This document shows, one piece after another, positions 1-7,448 of a stretch of DNA of 16,927 bases. The notes beneath the pieces are model-generated. The model was not told the DNA's origin. It was given only the letters and a program-made list of their open reading frames with translations, and did not search any database. Source of the DNA: JBFEYJ01 sp041563315. Its GTDB lineage: Bacteria; Pseudomonadota; Gammaproteobacteria; Thiohalomonadales; Thiohalomonadaceae. The stretch's first letter is position 1; every line of letters begins with the position of its first letter. The position numbers were made by a program, and so were the translations under genes. The stretch is taken from positions 1-16,927 of the forward strand of contig JBFFNE010000066.1 of NCBI GenBank assembly GCA_041563315.1. The letters are read 5' to 3'.

Positions 1-61
1 ACTTAATAAGATACTTTGTATTTGCAACTAGACCCCTGTTTCCTTTTCCTCTCAGCTGAAT

Positions 62-1723
62 CTAAGGCACTATCCACTGTGCGGTTTCGAAGTCTTTTGC
101 CATCTCCCATACATAACACCCTTTAGCGGCATAACGCTGGCCGGGGGCGAGACTGATACGTGGATAGAGCGAGGGGTTTATCATGTTGTCGAGAATATGT
201 TCGATGCGTTCGAGAAAATACTCTCGTGAGAGATTTCCACGTAGGTGCATCAAGGTCTCTCCAACCAGGCTAGCGGTGAGGAAACTGGATGACTGGAGAT
301 GAAGATCGCTGATCGGGATCTTGCGCAGGTGTGCCCAGGTGCGAAAGCGAAAGGTGTACTTGTCGTTGTCAGCTGCCCGGTATGGCGTGAGCAGGGTGAA
401 GCGTGTATGCAGCGGGTGTTGTTGCAAAGCTGTGCTGTCCTGCTGGAGTGAGGCCGAAAGATAGATGGCTGTGGGCATTATCTGGCCTGCCGTTGGAAAT
501 TGGCCAAGTCCCTGTAACTTTTTCTCATCAAGCCACAGAACCCATACCGCTTTACCATACTGCTGGACAAGCCCTGCCCAAAAGTCTGCATCGGCTACCT
601 GGTCTGCCTCCAGTACGATATCTGTCAGCTTGAACATCTCCTGGCCGGCTAGCGCCTGCTGCAGGGTAGCCGCCGCTACTTCTGCAATATCACTGCTATC
701 CCTGATTTGAATGACCTGCTGCTTATGCCGGGTCGTATGTTCAAGATGGCGTGCCAGGGCCTCGGCCTCCAGGGCGACTCCTCGGGAAAAATACAGCGAG
801 TAGAAGTCCTCGTCGGCATGCCTCGGCGGTAGGGGGATATTCGGCATCAGACAGGGCAACTGCTGCTCCTCACAGAAGTGGTGAACGGGCTGCCAGTGGC
901 CGCTGCCTACGCCACCGAGGATGGCAAAAACGGGCTGCTTCTCATAGAGCGCCTGCAGCTGCGCAGGCCATTCCGTTTCCCTTCCGTGCAATGCCCACTC
1001 GTGCAATACCCAGCGCCGGTACGAGTTGTATACCCACTCCTTGTGGTAGGGCGCATGTTGCGCCCGTCGGGTTTCCCCGCGGGTGCCGGCATTTTTATCG
1101 CGAAAATAGGTGGTTAAGACTTCGAGCAGTGCGTCACGCGCGGCATCATTGCCCGGTGTCGTGATGGTGGCGAAATGCATCTCCTGCTCATCGATTCCCG
1201 GCGGTATGGTGACGCTAAGGTTGGCAAGGTAGGTGGAAAGGGCAAGCACCTCACTGTCGTTCAGCGTAAAGCGTGGCATCAGCGGTGACAGTTCGCGCCC
1301 TGCCGGATCGATACCCTCCCTGAGTACACGCCCCAGGCTTTCGGTGGTGTAGGCGGGCCGGATTTCAGTGTGCATGCCTCCGCTGGGGTAGCTATCGTGA
1401 AGGCTGGCTGTACTCGGAGAAAAAAGTGCCTTGGCAATTACCGGCGGCACCGGATCGCCCCCTTCGCTTGAGCCGATACCGCTTCGTCGGTGGCAGCTGA
1501 CGCAAGCATACTGGGTGCCGCGTAGCATGACATCGCCACGTACCTTGGCACTGATGCTCTCGCCATCAGGGAGCTTGCCGTAAAGATATATCTGTTTGCC
1601 GACCTCAAATGGATTTTGTTGTGAGTGACGGCTGTGCCGGGTAGAAGCATCCTCCTGCATCGCGGCAGAGAGGTTGTTCATACCAAGCAACAGAAGCAAT
1701 ATCAGTAGTCGTGGCACTCCCAT
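62..1723 (-). CDS. Periplasmic cytochrome c / periplasmic-binding-protein fusion
   Basis: Exported 553-aa protein. I chose the ATG at 1723 rather than the longer reading frame to 1795 because it directly begins a signal peptide (MGVPRLLILLLLLG, cleavage near residue 21) and lies 2 nt after the stop of the upstream Sco gene, which suggests translational coupling; no good Shine-Dalgarno is visible. Residues about 38-170 form one class I cytochrome c domain: heme motif CVSCH at 74-78 and a likely distal ligand Met149 in SPLMPRF. Residues about 180-553 resemble a type 1 periplasmic-binding protein fold (ILGGVGSGHW at 268-277 followed by PCLMPNIPLP, as in LivK-like proteins), with possible disulfide partners Cys284 and Cys291. 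The family is uncommon and its ligand is unknown to me. With Sco next door a role in periplasmic electron transfer or in redox sensing of a small ligand is plausible. Cytochrome call is firm; the binding-protein call is moderate. Confidence 0.85.
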   Translation of the reverse strand: MGVPRLLILLLLLGMNNLSAAMQEDASTRHSRHSQQNPFEVGKQIYLYGKLPDGESISAKVRGDVMLRGTQYACVSCHRRSGIGSSEGGDPVPPVIAKALFSPSTASLHDSYPSGGMHTEIRPAYTTESLGRVLREGIDPAGRELSPLMPRFTLNDSEVLALSTYLANLSVTIPPGIDEQEMHFATITTPGNDAARDALLEVLTTYFRDKNAGTRGETRRAQHAPYHKEWVYNSYRRWVLHEWALHGRETEWPAQLQALYEKQPVFAILGGVGSGHWQPVHHFCEEQQLPCLMPNIPLPPRHADEDFYSLYFSRGVALEAEALARHLEHTTRHKQQVIQIRDSSDIAEVAAATLQQALAGQEMFKLTDIVLEADQVADADFWAGLVQQYGKAVWVLWLDEKKLQGLGQFPTAGQIMPTAIYLSASLQQDSTALQQHPLHTRFTLLTPYRAADNDKYTFRFRTWAHLRKIPISDLHLQSSSFLTASLVGETLMHLRGNLSREYFLERIEHILDNMINPSLYPRISLAPGQRYAAKGCYVWEMAKDFETAQWIVP

Positions 1724-1725
1724 TG

Positions 1726-2436
1726 CTAATGCGCGATCTGATGGTACTCGGCAACAAGTTCGGCGCCACTGGTGAGCCCTTCGAGTCGTACCCATGGCTG
1801 GTCACGTCCGGCCCGCATCAGGGTTACCGGTTTGTGATTAGCCTTGCTGCCGAAATAGACACCAAAGGCTTTTTGCAGTGCGATTATTTGGGCGGCCTCA
1901 CCGGTGATGAACTGCCAGTTGGCGCCGGCCTGAAACCGCTTTGCATATTCGCGCAAGCGTGCCGGTGTGTCGTATTCCGGATCGATGGAGATCGAGATCC
2001 AGTTGACAGGGGCAGCCGCCTCTCCCATCTGTTGCTGTGCGGAGGAAAAGGTGGCGCTGAGGATTGGGCAGATGTTGGTGCAGGAGGTGTAGATGAAATT
2101 AACCATCAGTGGCTGATCGGTGTCCAACACCTGCTCTATCTGCACCGAATTGCCGTGCATATCGACCAGCTCCAGCGCCGGCAGCGTGTATTGATCGACA
2201 CTCCGCCTGTAGTCGTGATTTCCCATCGACTGGAGAGCTTTCATATGGTGAGAGTGATCTTCCATCGCACTCGGTGCTGCTGCCTCCTGCATCGGCATCG
2301 GTGAGTGGTTGGCATGATTGTGATGCGGCATTTCCTGTGCGACGCCGGCTTGACTGCTCAGGGCGGCAAGCGTGACGACGAACAGGCTGACTAATGACGG
2401 TTTTTTGTTGTGGACAACTGACAAGGTGCATTTCAT
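1726..2436 (-). CDS. Sco1/SenC/PrrC family copper chaperone
   Basis: 236-aa exported thioredoxin-fold protein of the Sco family, whose members hand copper to Cu(A)-type or other copper enzymes and can act as thiol-disulfide reductants. The copper motif is TSCTNICP, with Cys119 and Cys123 spaced CxxxC as the family requires; the distal copper-binding His is probably His201 in ANHKPVTLM. The N-terminus is a signal sequence (hydrophobic stretch about residues 14-32). It is followed by a His/Met-rich linker, residues 37-65, with HHNHANH and HSHHM, a likely extra metal-binding tail. Start is well supported: GGGAGG lies 6-7 nt before the ATG. It is first in a minus-strand unit with the cytochrome c fusion gene 2 nt downstream. 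No cytochrome oxidase genes are nearby, while three multicopper-oxidase-like genes lie further along, so copper supply to those is an attractive but unproven role. Confidence 0.94.
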   Translation of the reverse strand: MKCTLSVVHNKKPSLVSLFVVTLAALSSQAGVAQEMPHHNHANHSPMPMQEAAAPSAMEDHSHHMKALQSMGNHDYRRSVDQYTLPALELVDMHGNSVQIEQVLDTDQPLMVNFIYTSCTNICPILSATFSSAQQQMGEAAAPVNWISISIDPEYDTPARLREYAKRFQAGANWQFITGEAAQIIALQKAFGVYFGSKANHKPVTLMRAGRDQPWVRLEGLTSGAELVAEYHQIAH

Positions 2437-2564
2437 GGGATCCTCCCGAGGGGCTTTTCTGTGTGTTCATTTAGACCATGGCGAGTCTTTAACAGACTGG
2501 CTCGGTCGCGGTTTATCAAGTTAACGCCATTAAATGTAATCCATCAGAGATGGATTCCCAGTAA

Positions 2565-2582
2565 ATGGGGTATGGCCCCCAT
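2565..2582. promoter_or_regulatory. Inverted repeat in the divergent control region
   Basis: ATGGGG (2565-2570) and CCCCAT (2577-2582) form a perfect 6-bp inverted repeat around TATGGC. It lies between the divergent Sco and GspL-like genes, about 95-130 bp from each start. It is followed at 2586-2592 by CTACGG. The same words, AAATGGGG and CTACGG, recur in the element before the giant exported-protein gene (7941-7960), so a shared regulator is possible. No run of T follows, so it is not a terminator. Operator role is inference. Confidence 0.3.
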
Positions 2583-2599
2583 GCGGCTACGGTTTTCAC

Positions 2600-2631
2600 C
2601 TACTGCGAGTAGTGGTTGCTTGGTCTATAGT
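2600..2631 (+). promoter_or_regulatory. Possible promoter with dyad for the gspL-gspM-kinase operon
   Basis: A perfect dyad, CTACT-GCG-AGTAG, occupies 2600-2612. TATAGT at 2626-2631 could be a -10 box; the hexamer 17 bp upstream (CTGCGA, 2603-2608) is a poor -35 and falls inside the dyad, so a regulator bound there would cover the polymerase contact. A start near 2638 would leave a short leader of about 40 nt before the GspL-like gene. This is a visual match only and weak as a promoter; the dyad itself is certain. Confidence 0.27.
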
Positions 2632-2675
2632 TTTCCTGACCATGTCCAATTGGCTGATAACGATGAACCGGGTTG

Positions 2676-3845
2676 ATGATGAAGCTTGAGCGTCTATTGA
2701 TGAAAGAGACAGAGACTTCTTTGATAACAAACGAAAGGGATGGTGCGGGCAGCTCTGCATCCATGGACACATCAAGACTGAAAGCGCTTATTGTGCCCAT
2801 GGCGCCTGTTGTCCGTTGGTGGTTGGGGGAGATTGGCGCCATGCTGCCGCTTTCGTTGCGGCGCCTCTTTTCTGTCCATCGTCTGCAGGTTAGGGCTTCA
2901 CATGACAAACTGTGTTTCGTCGACCCGAATAGCCCATCAGTAGAGGAAGATTGCCTGGGGTTTGGGCATACGGGGGGCACCAGGGGCGCCAGCGCTATCC
3001 TTCGGCCAAACGGAGGCAAGCAGCCTTGCGAACTCCTGCTCGATGAGTCCCTGGTACTGGTTCGTGAGGTGGAACTGCCGCTTGAGGCGGAGAGCACGCT
3101 TCGTCGGGTGCTGTCATTTTCCATGGACCGCTACACCCCGTTCACTGAGAGTGACGTTCTTTTCGACTACAAGATCATGCGTCGAGATGTGGTGAACAAA
3201 AAAATTTCTCTCACCCTTTATGTTGCCCCGCGTGATGGCGTTGAGCCTGCTGTTAACGCCCTTGCTTCGATGGGCATTGAAACGGCGACAATGGATGTTG
3301 TTAGTGACGCAATCAATGGGCGGGCGGGCATTGAACTGTGCCCCGCCGAGTGGCGGTCGGGAAGTGCAGGGATGGGACGAATCGAGGGGATGTTGGCCCT
3401 CTCGGCCCTGGTGTTATTACTGGTGGTAACCGTCCTGCCTTTTTTTCAGCGCCACCAGGCAGCAGCACAATTGGAAAGTGAGCTGGCGGTGCTGCGAGGA
3501 CAGGTAAATCAGGCCGAAAATGATCGTCGTGACCTGCACAATCGTATAGAGCACATGAATCTGATTCAGCAGCATGCCAGTGCAACACCGTCCGTGCTTG
3601 ATATTCTGCTGGAGCTTACACGTCTGATGCCTGATGAGTCATGGGCCGGGCAGTTAACCATAACATCAGGACGTATCAGGTTAAGCGGTGAGGCGAATGC
3701 TGTTTCCGAGTTGTTGGCTCATCTCAGCAAATCATCGTTATTTTCCGACCCACGTTTTGAAGCGCCGTTAACGCAAAACCCGAAAACCGGACATGAACGT
3801 TATGTCATTTCCCTGGCAATAAGGAATACCAGTGATGCAGCTTGA
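2676..3845 (+). CDS. GspL/PilN-like type II secretion platform protein
   Basis: About 389 aa if read from the ATG at 2676; TTG 2673, ATG 2679, ATG 2700 and ATG 2763 are alternative starts and none has a strong Shine-Dalgarno. Family-like sequence begins only after ATG 2763, so the true protein may be about 360 aa. The cytoplasmic part carries the GspL-like stretch LSFSMDRYTPF followed by DVLFDYKI, typical of the short PilN/GspL family proteins. One membrane segment (about 3390-3450, ALSALVLLLVVTVLPFF) is followed by a coiled coil and a small periplasmic ferredoxin-like domain, the PilN/GspL layout. GspL joins the secretion ATPase GspE to the inner-membrane platform and pairs with GspM. The next gene is GspM-like and overlaps this one, which supports the call. 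No other gsp gene is in the window, so this pair is separated from a main secretion cluster or belongs to a dispersed one. Confidence 0.8.
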   Translation: MMKLERLLMKETETSLITNERDGAGSSASMDTSRLKALIVPMAPVVRWWLGEIGAMLPLSLRRLFSVHRLQVRASHDKLCFVDPNSPSVEEDCLGFGHTGGTRGASAILRPNGGKQPCELLLDESLVLVREVELPLEAESTLRRVLSFSMDRYTPFTESDVLFDYKIMRRDVVNKKISLTLYVAPRDGVEPAVNALASMGIETATMDVVSDAINGRAGIELCPAEWRSGSAGMGRIEGMLALSALVLLLVVTVLPFFQRHQAAAQLESELAVLRGQVNQAENDRRDLHNRIEHMNLIQQHASATPSVLDILLELTRLMPDESWAGQLTITSGRIRLSGEANAVSELLAHLSKSSLFSDPRFEAPLTQNPKTGHERYVISLAIRNTSDAA

Positions 3846-4434
3846 GCAGCTTGCTCCGAAACAGCGGCGAGTACTTGCGCTGGCAATCCTCATTATTATT
3901 ATGGGTACAGGATATGCTTTATTGGTGATACCGCTGCGAGCTGTGTCGGCGAGCTATGACCAGCAATTACAGCAACTAACTCAGCGTCTTGCTGGTATGC
4001 ATAACCTCCTTAACGAAGGCAGGTCGGCAAGAGCACAGCTCCAGCGCCTGGCAGTGGCAGAGAAGCGTCATGGCTACTATCTTGAAAGTAACCGACCGAC
4101 ACTGGCAGCTGCGGAATTGCAGCGGCGGGTAAAACAGACTGTTGAAAATGAGGGGGGAAGTATTGTCAGTAGCCAGATCCTTGGCGAGCAGGAGGGGAGC
4201 GGCCTGCACCGGGTTGTGCTTAGAATCAATTTGCGGATGGATTTGCCGACATTTGAAAAAATTCTCTATGAGCTCGAATCAAAAGCACCGGTGCTAGTAC
4301 TCAATAATATAAGCATATCCGCTCGTCCTTCAGGGTCAACGGCCAGGCGGCGAGGTGGTGTTGAACAGCAAGTGCTGGATGTCAGCCTTGATGTCATGGG
4401 TTTTCGTAAGCCGGTGAGCGAGAATGACGAGTGA
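3835..4434 (+). CDS. gspM: GspM-like type II secretion protein
   Basis: 199-aa bitopic inner-membrane protein: a short charged N-terminus, one membrane segment (about residues 13-33, VLALAILIIIMGTGYALLVI), a coiled coil, then a periplasmic domain ending in a ferredoxin-like fold (RINLRMDLPTFEKILYELES), which is the GspM layout. In type II secretion GspM binds GspL and stabilises the platform. GTG at 3832 is an in-frame alternative start; AAGGA at 3821-3825 serves either. The start lies inside the end of the GspL-like gene (11-nt overlap with the ATG) and the stop overlaps the kinase gene by 11 nt, so all three are very likely translated as one coupled operon. The C-terminal tail is basic and low in complexity (STARRRGG). 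Confidence 0.82.
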   Translation: MQLEQLAPKQRRVLALAILIIIMGTGYALLVIPLRAVSASYDQQLQQLTQRLAGMHNLLNEGRSARAQLQRLAVAEKRHGYYLESNRPTLAAAELQRRVKQTVENEGGSIVSSQILGEQEGSGLHRVVLRINLRMDLPTFEKILYELESKAPVLVLNNISISARPSGSTARRRGGVEQQVLDVSLDVMGFRKPVSENDE

Positions 4435-6448
4435 TTTGAATAGGTACTCTGTGACAGCGATCTCCTCATTGGGGCATGACCTGATTGACGGGCCCATCGG
4501 CAGGGCAAAGCGTCAGTGGGAAGCGGTCGTCGATACATTGCCACAGCTAATCTGCATGGTTGATGGCTCTGGTAGGATCGTGCGCACTAATCGTACTTTT
4601 GAACGCTGGGGTTTGGGGGGGGTGAAGAGCGCGATAGGTGAAGATTTTCATCAGCGACTCCATCCATACTGTGCTGACCCTGATTGCTATCTCCTGCAGC
4701 ATGTCGATATGGTCAGAATGGCGAATTTCGCGACGCCAGCAAACGGCTTGCGAGTCTATGATGAGCAGTTATTACGTTATCTCAGGATACATCTTTCCTC
4801 ACTGAACCAGACTGGGCAAAGGTTAGGTGGTGAGAATCGTTTCTCTTTGTTTGTTGCCGAGGATGTCACCTGCAGGGCAGGGCTTGACCGCAAGGCTTCT
4901 GCCAGTGAGGAAAAATTGCAACTTCTGGTTGACTCGGTATCTGACCTCATCGTACAGCACAGTTCAGATGGCACTATGCATTATCTCTCCCCGGCAAGTA
5001 TCACGCTATTGGGCAGCACGCCGCAGGCATTACTTGGCGTGAGTTTGTTTGACCTGATGCATGAGAACGACCGTGACGTTGTCGCCACCCGCATGACACA
5101 TATTCCCACGGGTGAATCTGTCGAAAGCAATACTTTTCGCTTGAGACGATCGGTTGGTGACTGGCGCTGGGTGGAGGCACGAACCCACGCTATGGTGAAT
5201 ACTGCTGGAAACTACGAGTACGTCACGATAATGCGGGATGTCAGCGACCGCCGACGAGAAGAGGAACTTGCGCTTGAATATAGCAAGAAGCTGGAGCATG
5301 AGGTCGCAAAGAAGACTAGCCAGTTGACCATGGTTATCGATATGTTGAAGCAGCAAATCGAAGAGAATGACCGTGACTGGATCTCCCTTGAGGCCTTGGG
5401 GCGGCGTTATACTTCACTGGTTGAGAATACCTTGACAGGGATCTATCTGCAGCAGAAAAACAGGGTGGTGTTCTGTAATCAACGCTTTGCAGAGATATTT
5501 GGTTATTCCCGCGATGAGATATCAGGCATGGAGTTGCGTCAGTTACTCGATGATGTCAATGAACCCTCGGCATTGCCCGATGTGGATCAGGGTGCCTATA
5601 TCACAATGAGTAGTGCTAATGTGGTTGAGGGTTGGCGATATGACGGAACCAGCATCTGGATGAAGATGAGCCAGTCACGTCTGGAAAATGATGAGGGGGT
5701 TTTTGTTCTCGGTAATGTTATTGATGTCTCAGAGCAAGTGCGCGTTCAGGATGAGTTGCGACGTTCTGAAAAGGCCATGCATCATCTCTCTTCACTGCTC
5801 ATTGCAGCACAGGAGAATGAACGAAAACGTATCGCTAATGAATTGCATGACGGCATTGGGCAACGGCTTAGCGCCATTAAGTTTTCGGTTGAAGATGTGC
5901 TGCGCAGTGCCGAGGGTTCGGCGAGTGCGCAGTCATTAGAACGACTGCATGATGTGGTCGGGAAAATTCGCGACACTATCGAGGAGGTGAGGCGAACCTC
6001 TATGGATTTGCGTCCTTCGATTCTTGATGATCTTGGTCTTGTTGCAACCATCAACTGGTTTTGTCGGGAATTCTCTGCCATGTTTCCATGGATTGAGGTG
6101 ATTAAGAGTGTAGGGATAGATGAGGAGGCGTTGCGCGAAGAGCTGAAAGTTGTCATCTTCCGCGTTATGCAGGAGGCTTTTCACAATATTAGCAAACATG
6201 CTTCAGCACAAAGGGTTGATATATCTCTGGGGCTACGCGGGGATATGCTGGTGCTGAAAATTCATGACGATGGTTGTGGCTTCATCCTTGATGCCAAAGT
6301 TCTTAATGGACCCAGTCTCGGGTTAAAGAGTATGCGTGAGCGTGCCGAACTTATGGGGGGCGCTTTTGATATTCGATCGGGTTTTGGTACAGGCACGAGG
6401 ATTGAGGTTTGCTGGCCAGGAACGGTTGCATTCTCAGAATTCAATTAG
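4424..6448 (+). CDS. Cytosolic multi-PAS histidine kinase, NarL/HisKA_3 type
   Basis: 674-aa sensor kinase without any membrane segment or signal peptide, so it senses a cytosolic cue or a partner protein. Three PAS-like domains can be seen: residues about 29-150 (VDTLPQLICMVDGSGRI), 163-278 (LVDSVSDLIVQHSSDGTMHY, ending in VTIMRDVSDRR) and 326-440 (ENTLTGIYLQQ, ending in VIDVSEQVR), with a coiled coil at about 280-316. The dimerisation domain holds the phospho-acceptor His475 in ERKRIANELHDGIGQRLSAI, the HisKA_3 pattern. The ATPase domain has an N box around EAFHNISKHA (584-593), DDGCGF (615-620) and a GLKSMRERAELMGG lid. Cys83 and Cys88 in PYCADPDCY could bind a metal or form a disulfide. 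Its likely partner is the NarL-type regulator encoded convergently and overlapping its 3' end. Being the third gene after gspL/gspM-like genes, with overlapping start, is unusual. Confidence 0.95.
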   Translation: MTSDLNRYSVTAISSLGHDLIDGPIGRAKRQWEAVVDTLPQLICMVDGSGRIVRTNRTFERWGLGGVKSAIGEDFHQRLHPYCADPDCYLLQHVDMVRMANFATPANGLRVYDEQLLRYLRIHLSSLNQTGQRLGGENRFSLFVAEDVTCRAGLDRKASASEEKLQLLVDSVSDLIVQHSSDGTMHYLSPASITLLGSTPQALLGVSLFDLMHENDRDVVATRMTHIPTGESVESNTFRLRRSVGDWRWVEARTHAMVNTAGNYEYVTIMRDVSDRRREEELALEYSKKLEHEVAKKTSQLTMVIDMLKQQIEENDRDWISLEALGRRYTSLVENTLTGIYLQQKNRVVFCNQRFAEIFGYSRDEISGMELRQLLDDVNEPSALPDVDQGAYITMSSANVVEGWRYDGTSIWMKMSQSRLENDEGVFVLGNVIDVSEQVRVQDELRRSEKAMHHLSSLLIAAQENERKRIANELHDGIGQRLSAIKFSVEDVLRSAEGSASAQSLERLHDVVGKIRDTIEEVRRTSMDLRPSILDDLGLVATINWFCREFSAMFPWIEVIKSVGIDEEALREELKVVIFRVMQEAFHNISKHASAQRVDISLGLRGDMLVLKIHDDGCGFILDAKVLNGPSLGLKSMRERAELMGGAFDIRSGFGTGTRIEVCWPGTVAFSEFN

Positions 6449-7093
6449 CCCGTGTTCAATGGCGTAGGCAGTAATTTTTGATGCGCTGTGTAGGCCAAGC
6501 TTCTTCATTAAGTTGCCACGGTGTTTTTCCACGGTTTTTACGCTAATAGAAAGCAGGCGTGCAATCATTTTGTTGGTGTTTCCTTCCGCTATAAGTTTTA
6601 TTACTTCGCGTTCGCGAAGTGTCAACGCGTCCCATGATGTGTTGGTGCTGTTAGGGCTATGTGGCTCAAGATAACCGTTAACCAGCTGAGCGCAGATTGA
6701 AGGGCTGAGGTAGGTCTTTCCTTGCATAACTGCATTGATCGATGAAGTCAGCTCGTTGCGGGTATCATCCTTGAGTACATAGCCGTTGGCGCCGGCATCC
6801 AGGGTAGCGCGAACGTATTCCTCGGTGCGATGGACGGTGAGCGCAATTATCTTGAGCTGTGAATTTCGCTTGCGAATGAGTTCGATCGCCTCGGTACCGT
6901 TCATTCTTGGCATTGAAAGGTCAATAAGGACGACATCTGGTGAAAGTTGGTTGGCCATCTGTACGGCCTCATGACCATCGGCTGCTTCGCCAATAACTAT
7001 GATACCTGGTGATGCATCCAGCAATGCGCGCAAGCCTTCACGCAGGATGGTGTGATCGTCTGCCAGCAGCACTCGATACAACTGTTTTGCCAT
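6434..7093 (-). CDS. NarL/FixJ-family response regulator
   Basis: 219 aa, normal length for the family. Receiver domain: acidic pocket Asp12-Asp13, phospho-acceptor Asp58 in VLIDLSMPRMNG, Thr86 in IALT and Lys108 in YVLKDD. LuxR-type helix-turn-helix at residues 157-201 (LTLREREVIKLIAEG, then SVKTVEKHRGNLMKKLGL). The protein should be a phosphorylation-dependent transcription factor for the HisKA_3 kinase encoded next to it. AAGGGGA lies a few bases before the ATG and fixes the start. Its last 15 nt overlap the last 15 nt of the kinase gene on the other strand, so the two convergent transcripts are complementary at their ends. Upstream lies a 355-bp region shared with the stand-alone receiver gene; autoregulation from there is plausible. 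Confidence 0.96.
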   Translation of the reverse strand: MAKQLYRVLLADDHTILREGLRALLDASPGIIVIGEAADGHEAVQMANQLSPDVVLIDLSMPRMNGTEAIELIRKRNSQLKIIALTVHRTEEYVRATLDAGANGYVLKDDTRNELTSSINAVMQGKTYLSPSICAQLVNGYLEPHSPNSTNTSWDALTLREREVIKLIAEGNTNKMIARLLSISVKTVEKHRGNLMKKLGLHSASKITAYAIEHGLIEF

Positions 7094-7252
7094 GTTTTTC
7101 CCCTTTAATGTAGCCCCGGATGGATGCTGGGATTTTTTCTCAAGTGTTTAGGTTGTCAAAACCAGCTCTCCAAGCACCGACATTTCCGCCATCGAAAGGC
7201 TGTTTCTCTGTTGTTTCAGGAGTATAGATGAATATTGTGCATTTTCCGTTTT

Positions 7253-7316
7253 GAGGGGATTTCCGGAAAAATAATGGGGTAATGAAGTCATACAACTGGG
7301 GTCTCAACCGGGGTTG
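7253..7316. promoter_or_regulatory. Array of spaced GGGG elements, candidate operator
   Basis: This sits in the 355-bp gene-free stretch 7094-7448 between the divergent NarL-type regulator and the stand-alone receiver. GGGG occurs at 7255, 7276, 7298 and 7310, that is at steps of 21, 22 and 12 bp, close to two, two and one helical turns. The last two belong to a direct repeat, CAACTGGGGT (7293-7302) and CAACCGGGGT (7305-7314), and the last is also a palindrome, CAACCGGGGTTG (7305-7316). A second perfect palindrome, TTTCCGGAAA, is at 7260-7269. The repeats are visible; that a regulator binds them is inference. I see nothing else in the rest of the stretch. Confidence 0.38.
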
Positions 7317-7448
7317 CTTCTGTACCGCGCTTAGCTAATCTGCTTCTCGTATAGTGAAATGTTCTCAGTCGGGAGGCTTGGTTGTCGAATATGCCTGTGG
7401 CAGGGGATATGAGCGGTACAGGTGAATGTGCAGCGGAGGCCATGAGAG

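Noticed and set aside
1711..2304. 197-codon plus-strand open frame over the Sco gene
   Set aside because: It is antisense to a clear Sco protein, with an unconserved Cys/Arg-rich translation.
2437..2675. Small plus-strand open frame (2461-2676) in the divergent gap
   Set aside because: No ribosome site, no recognisable motif, and it covers the inverted repeats of a likely control region.
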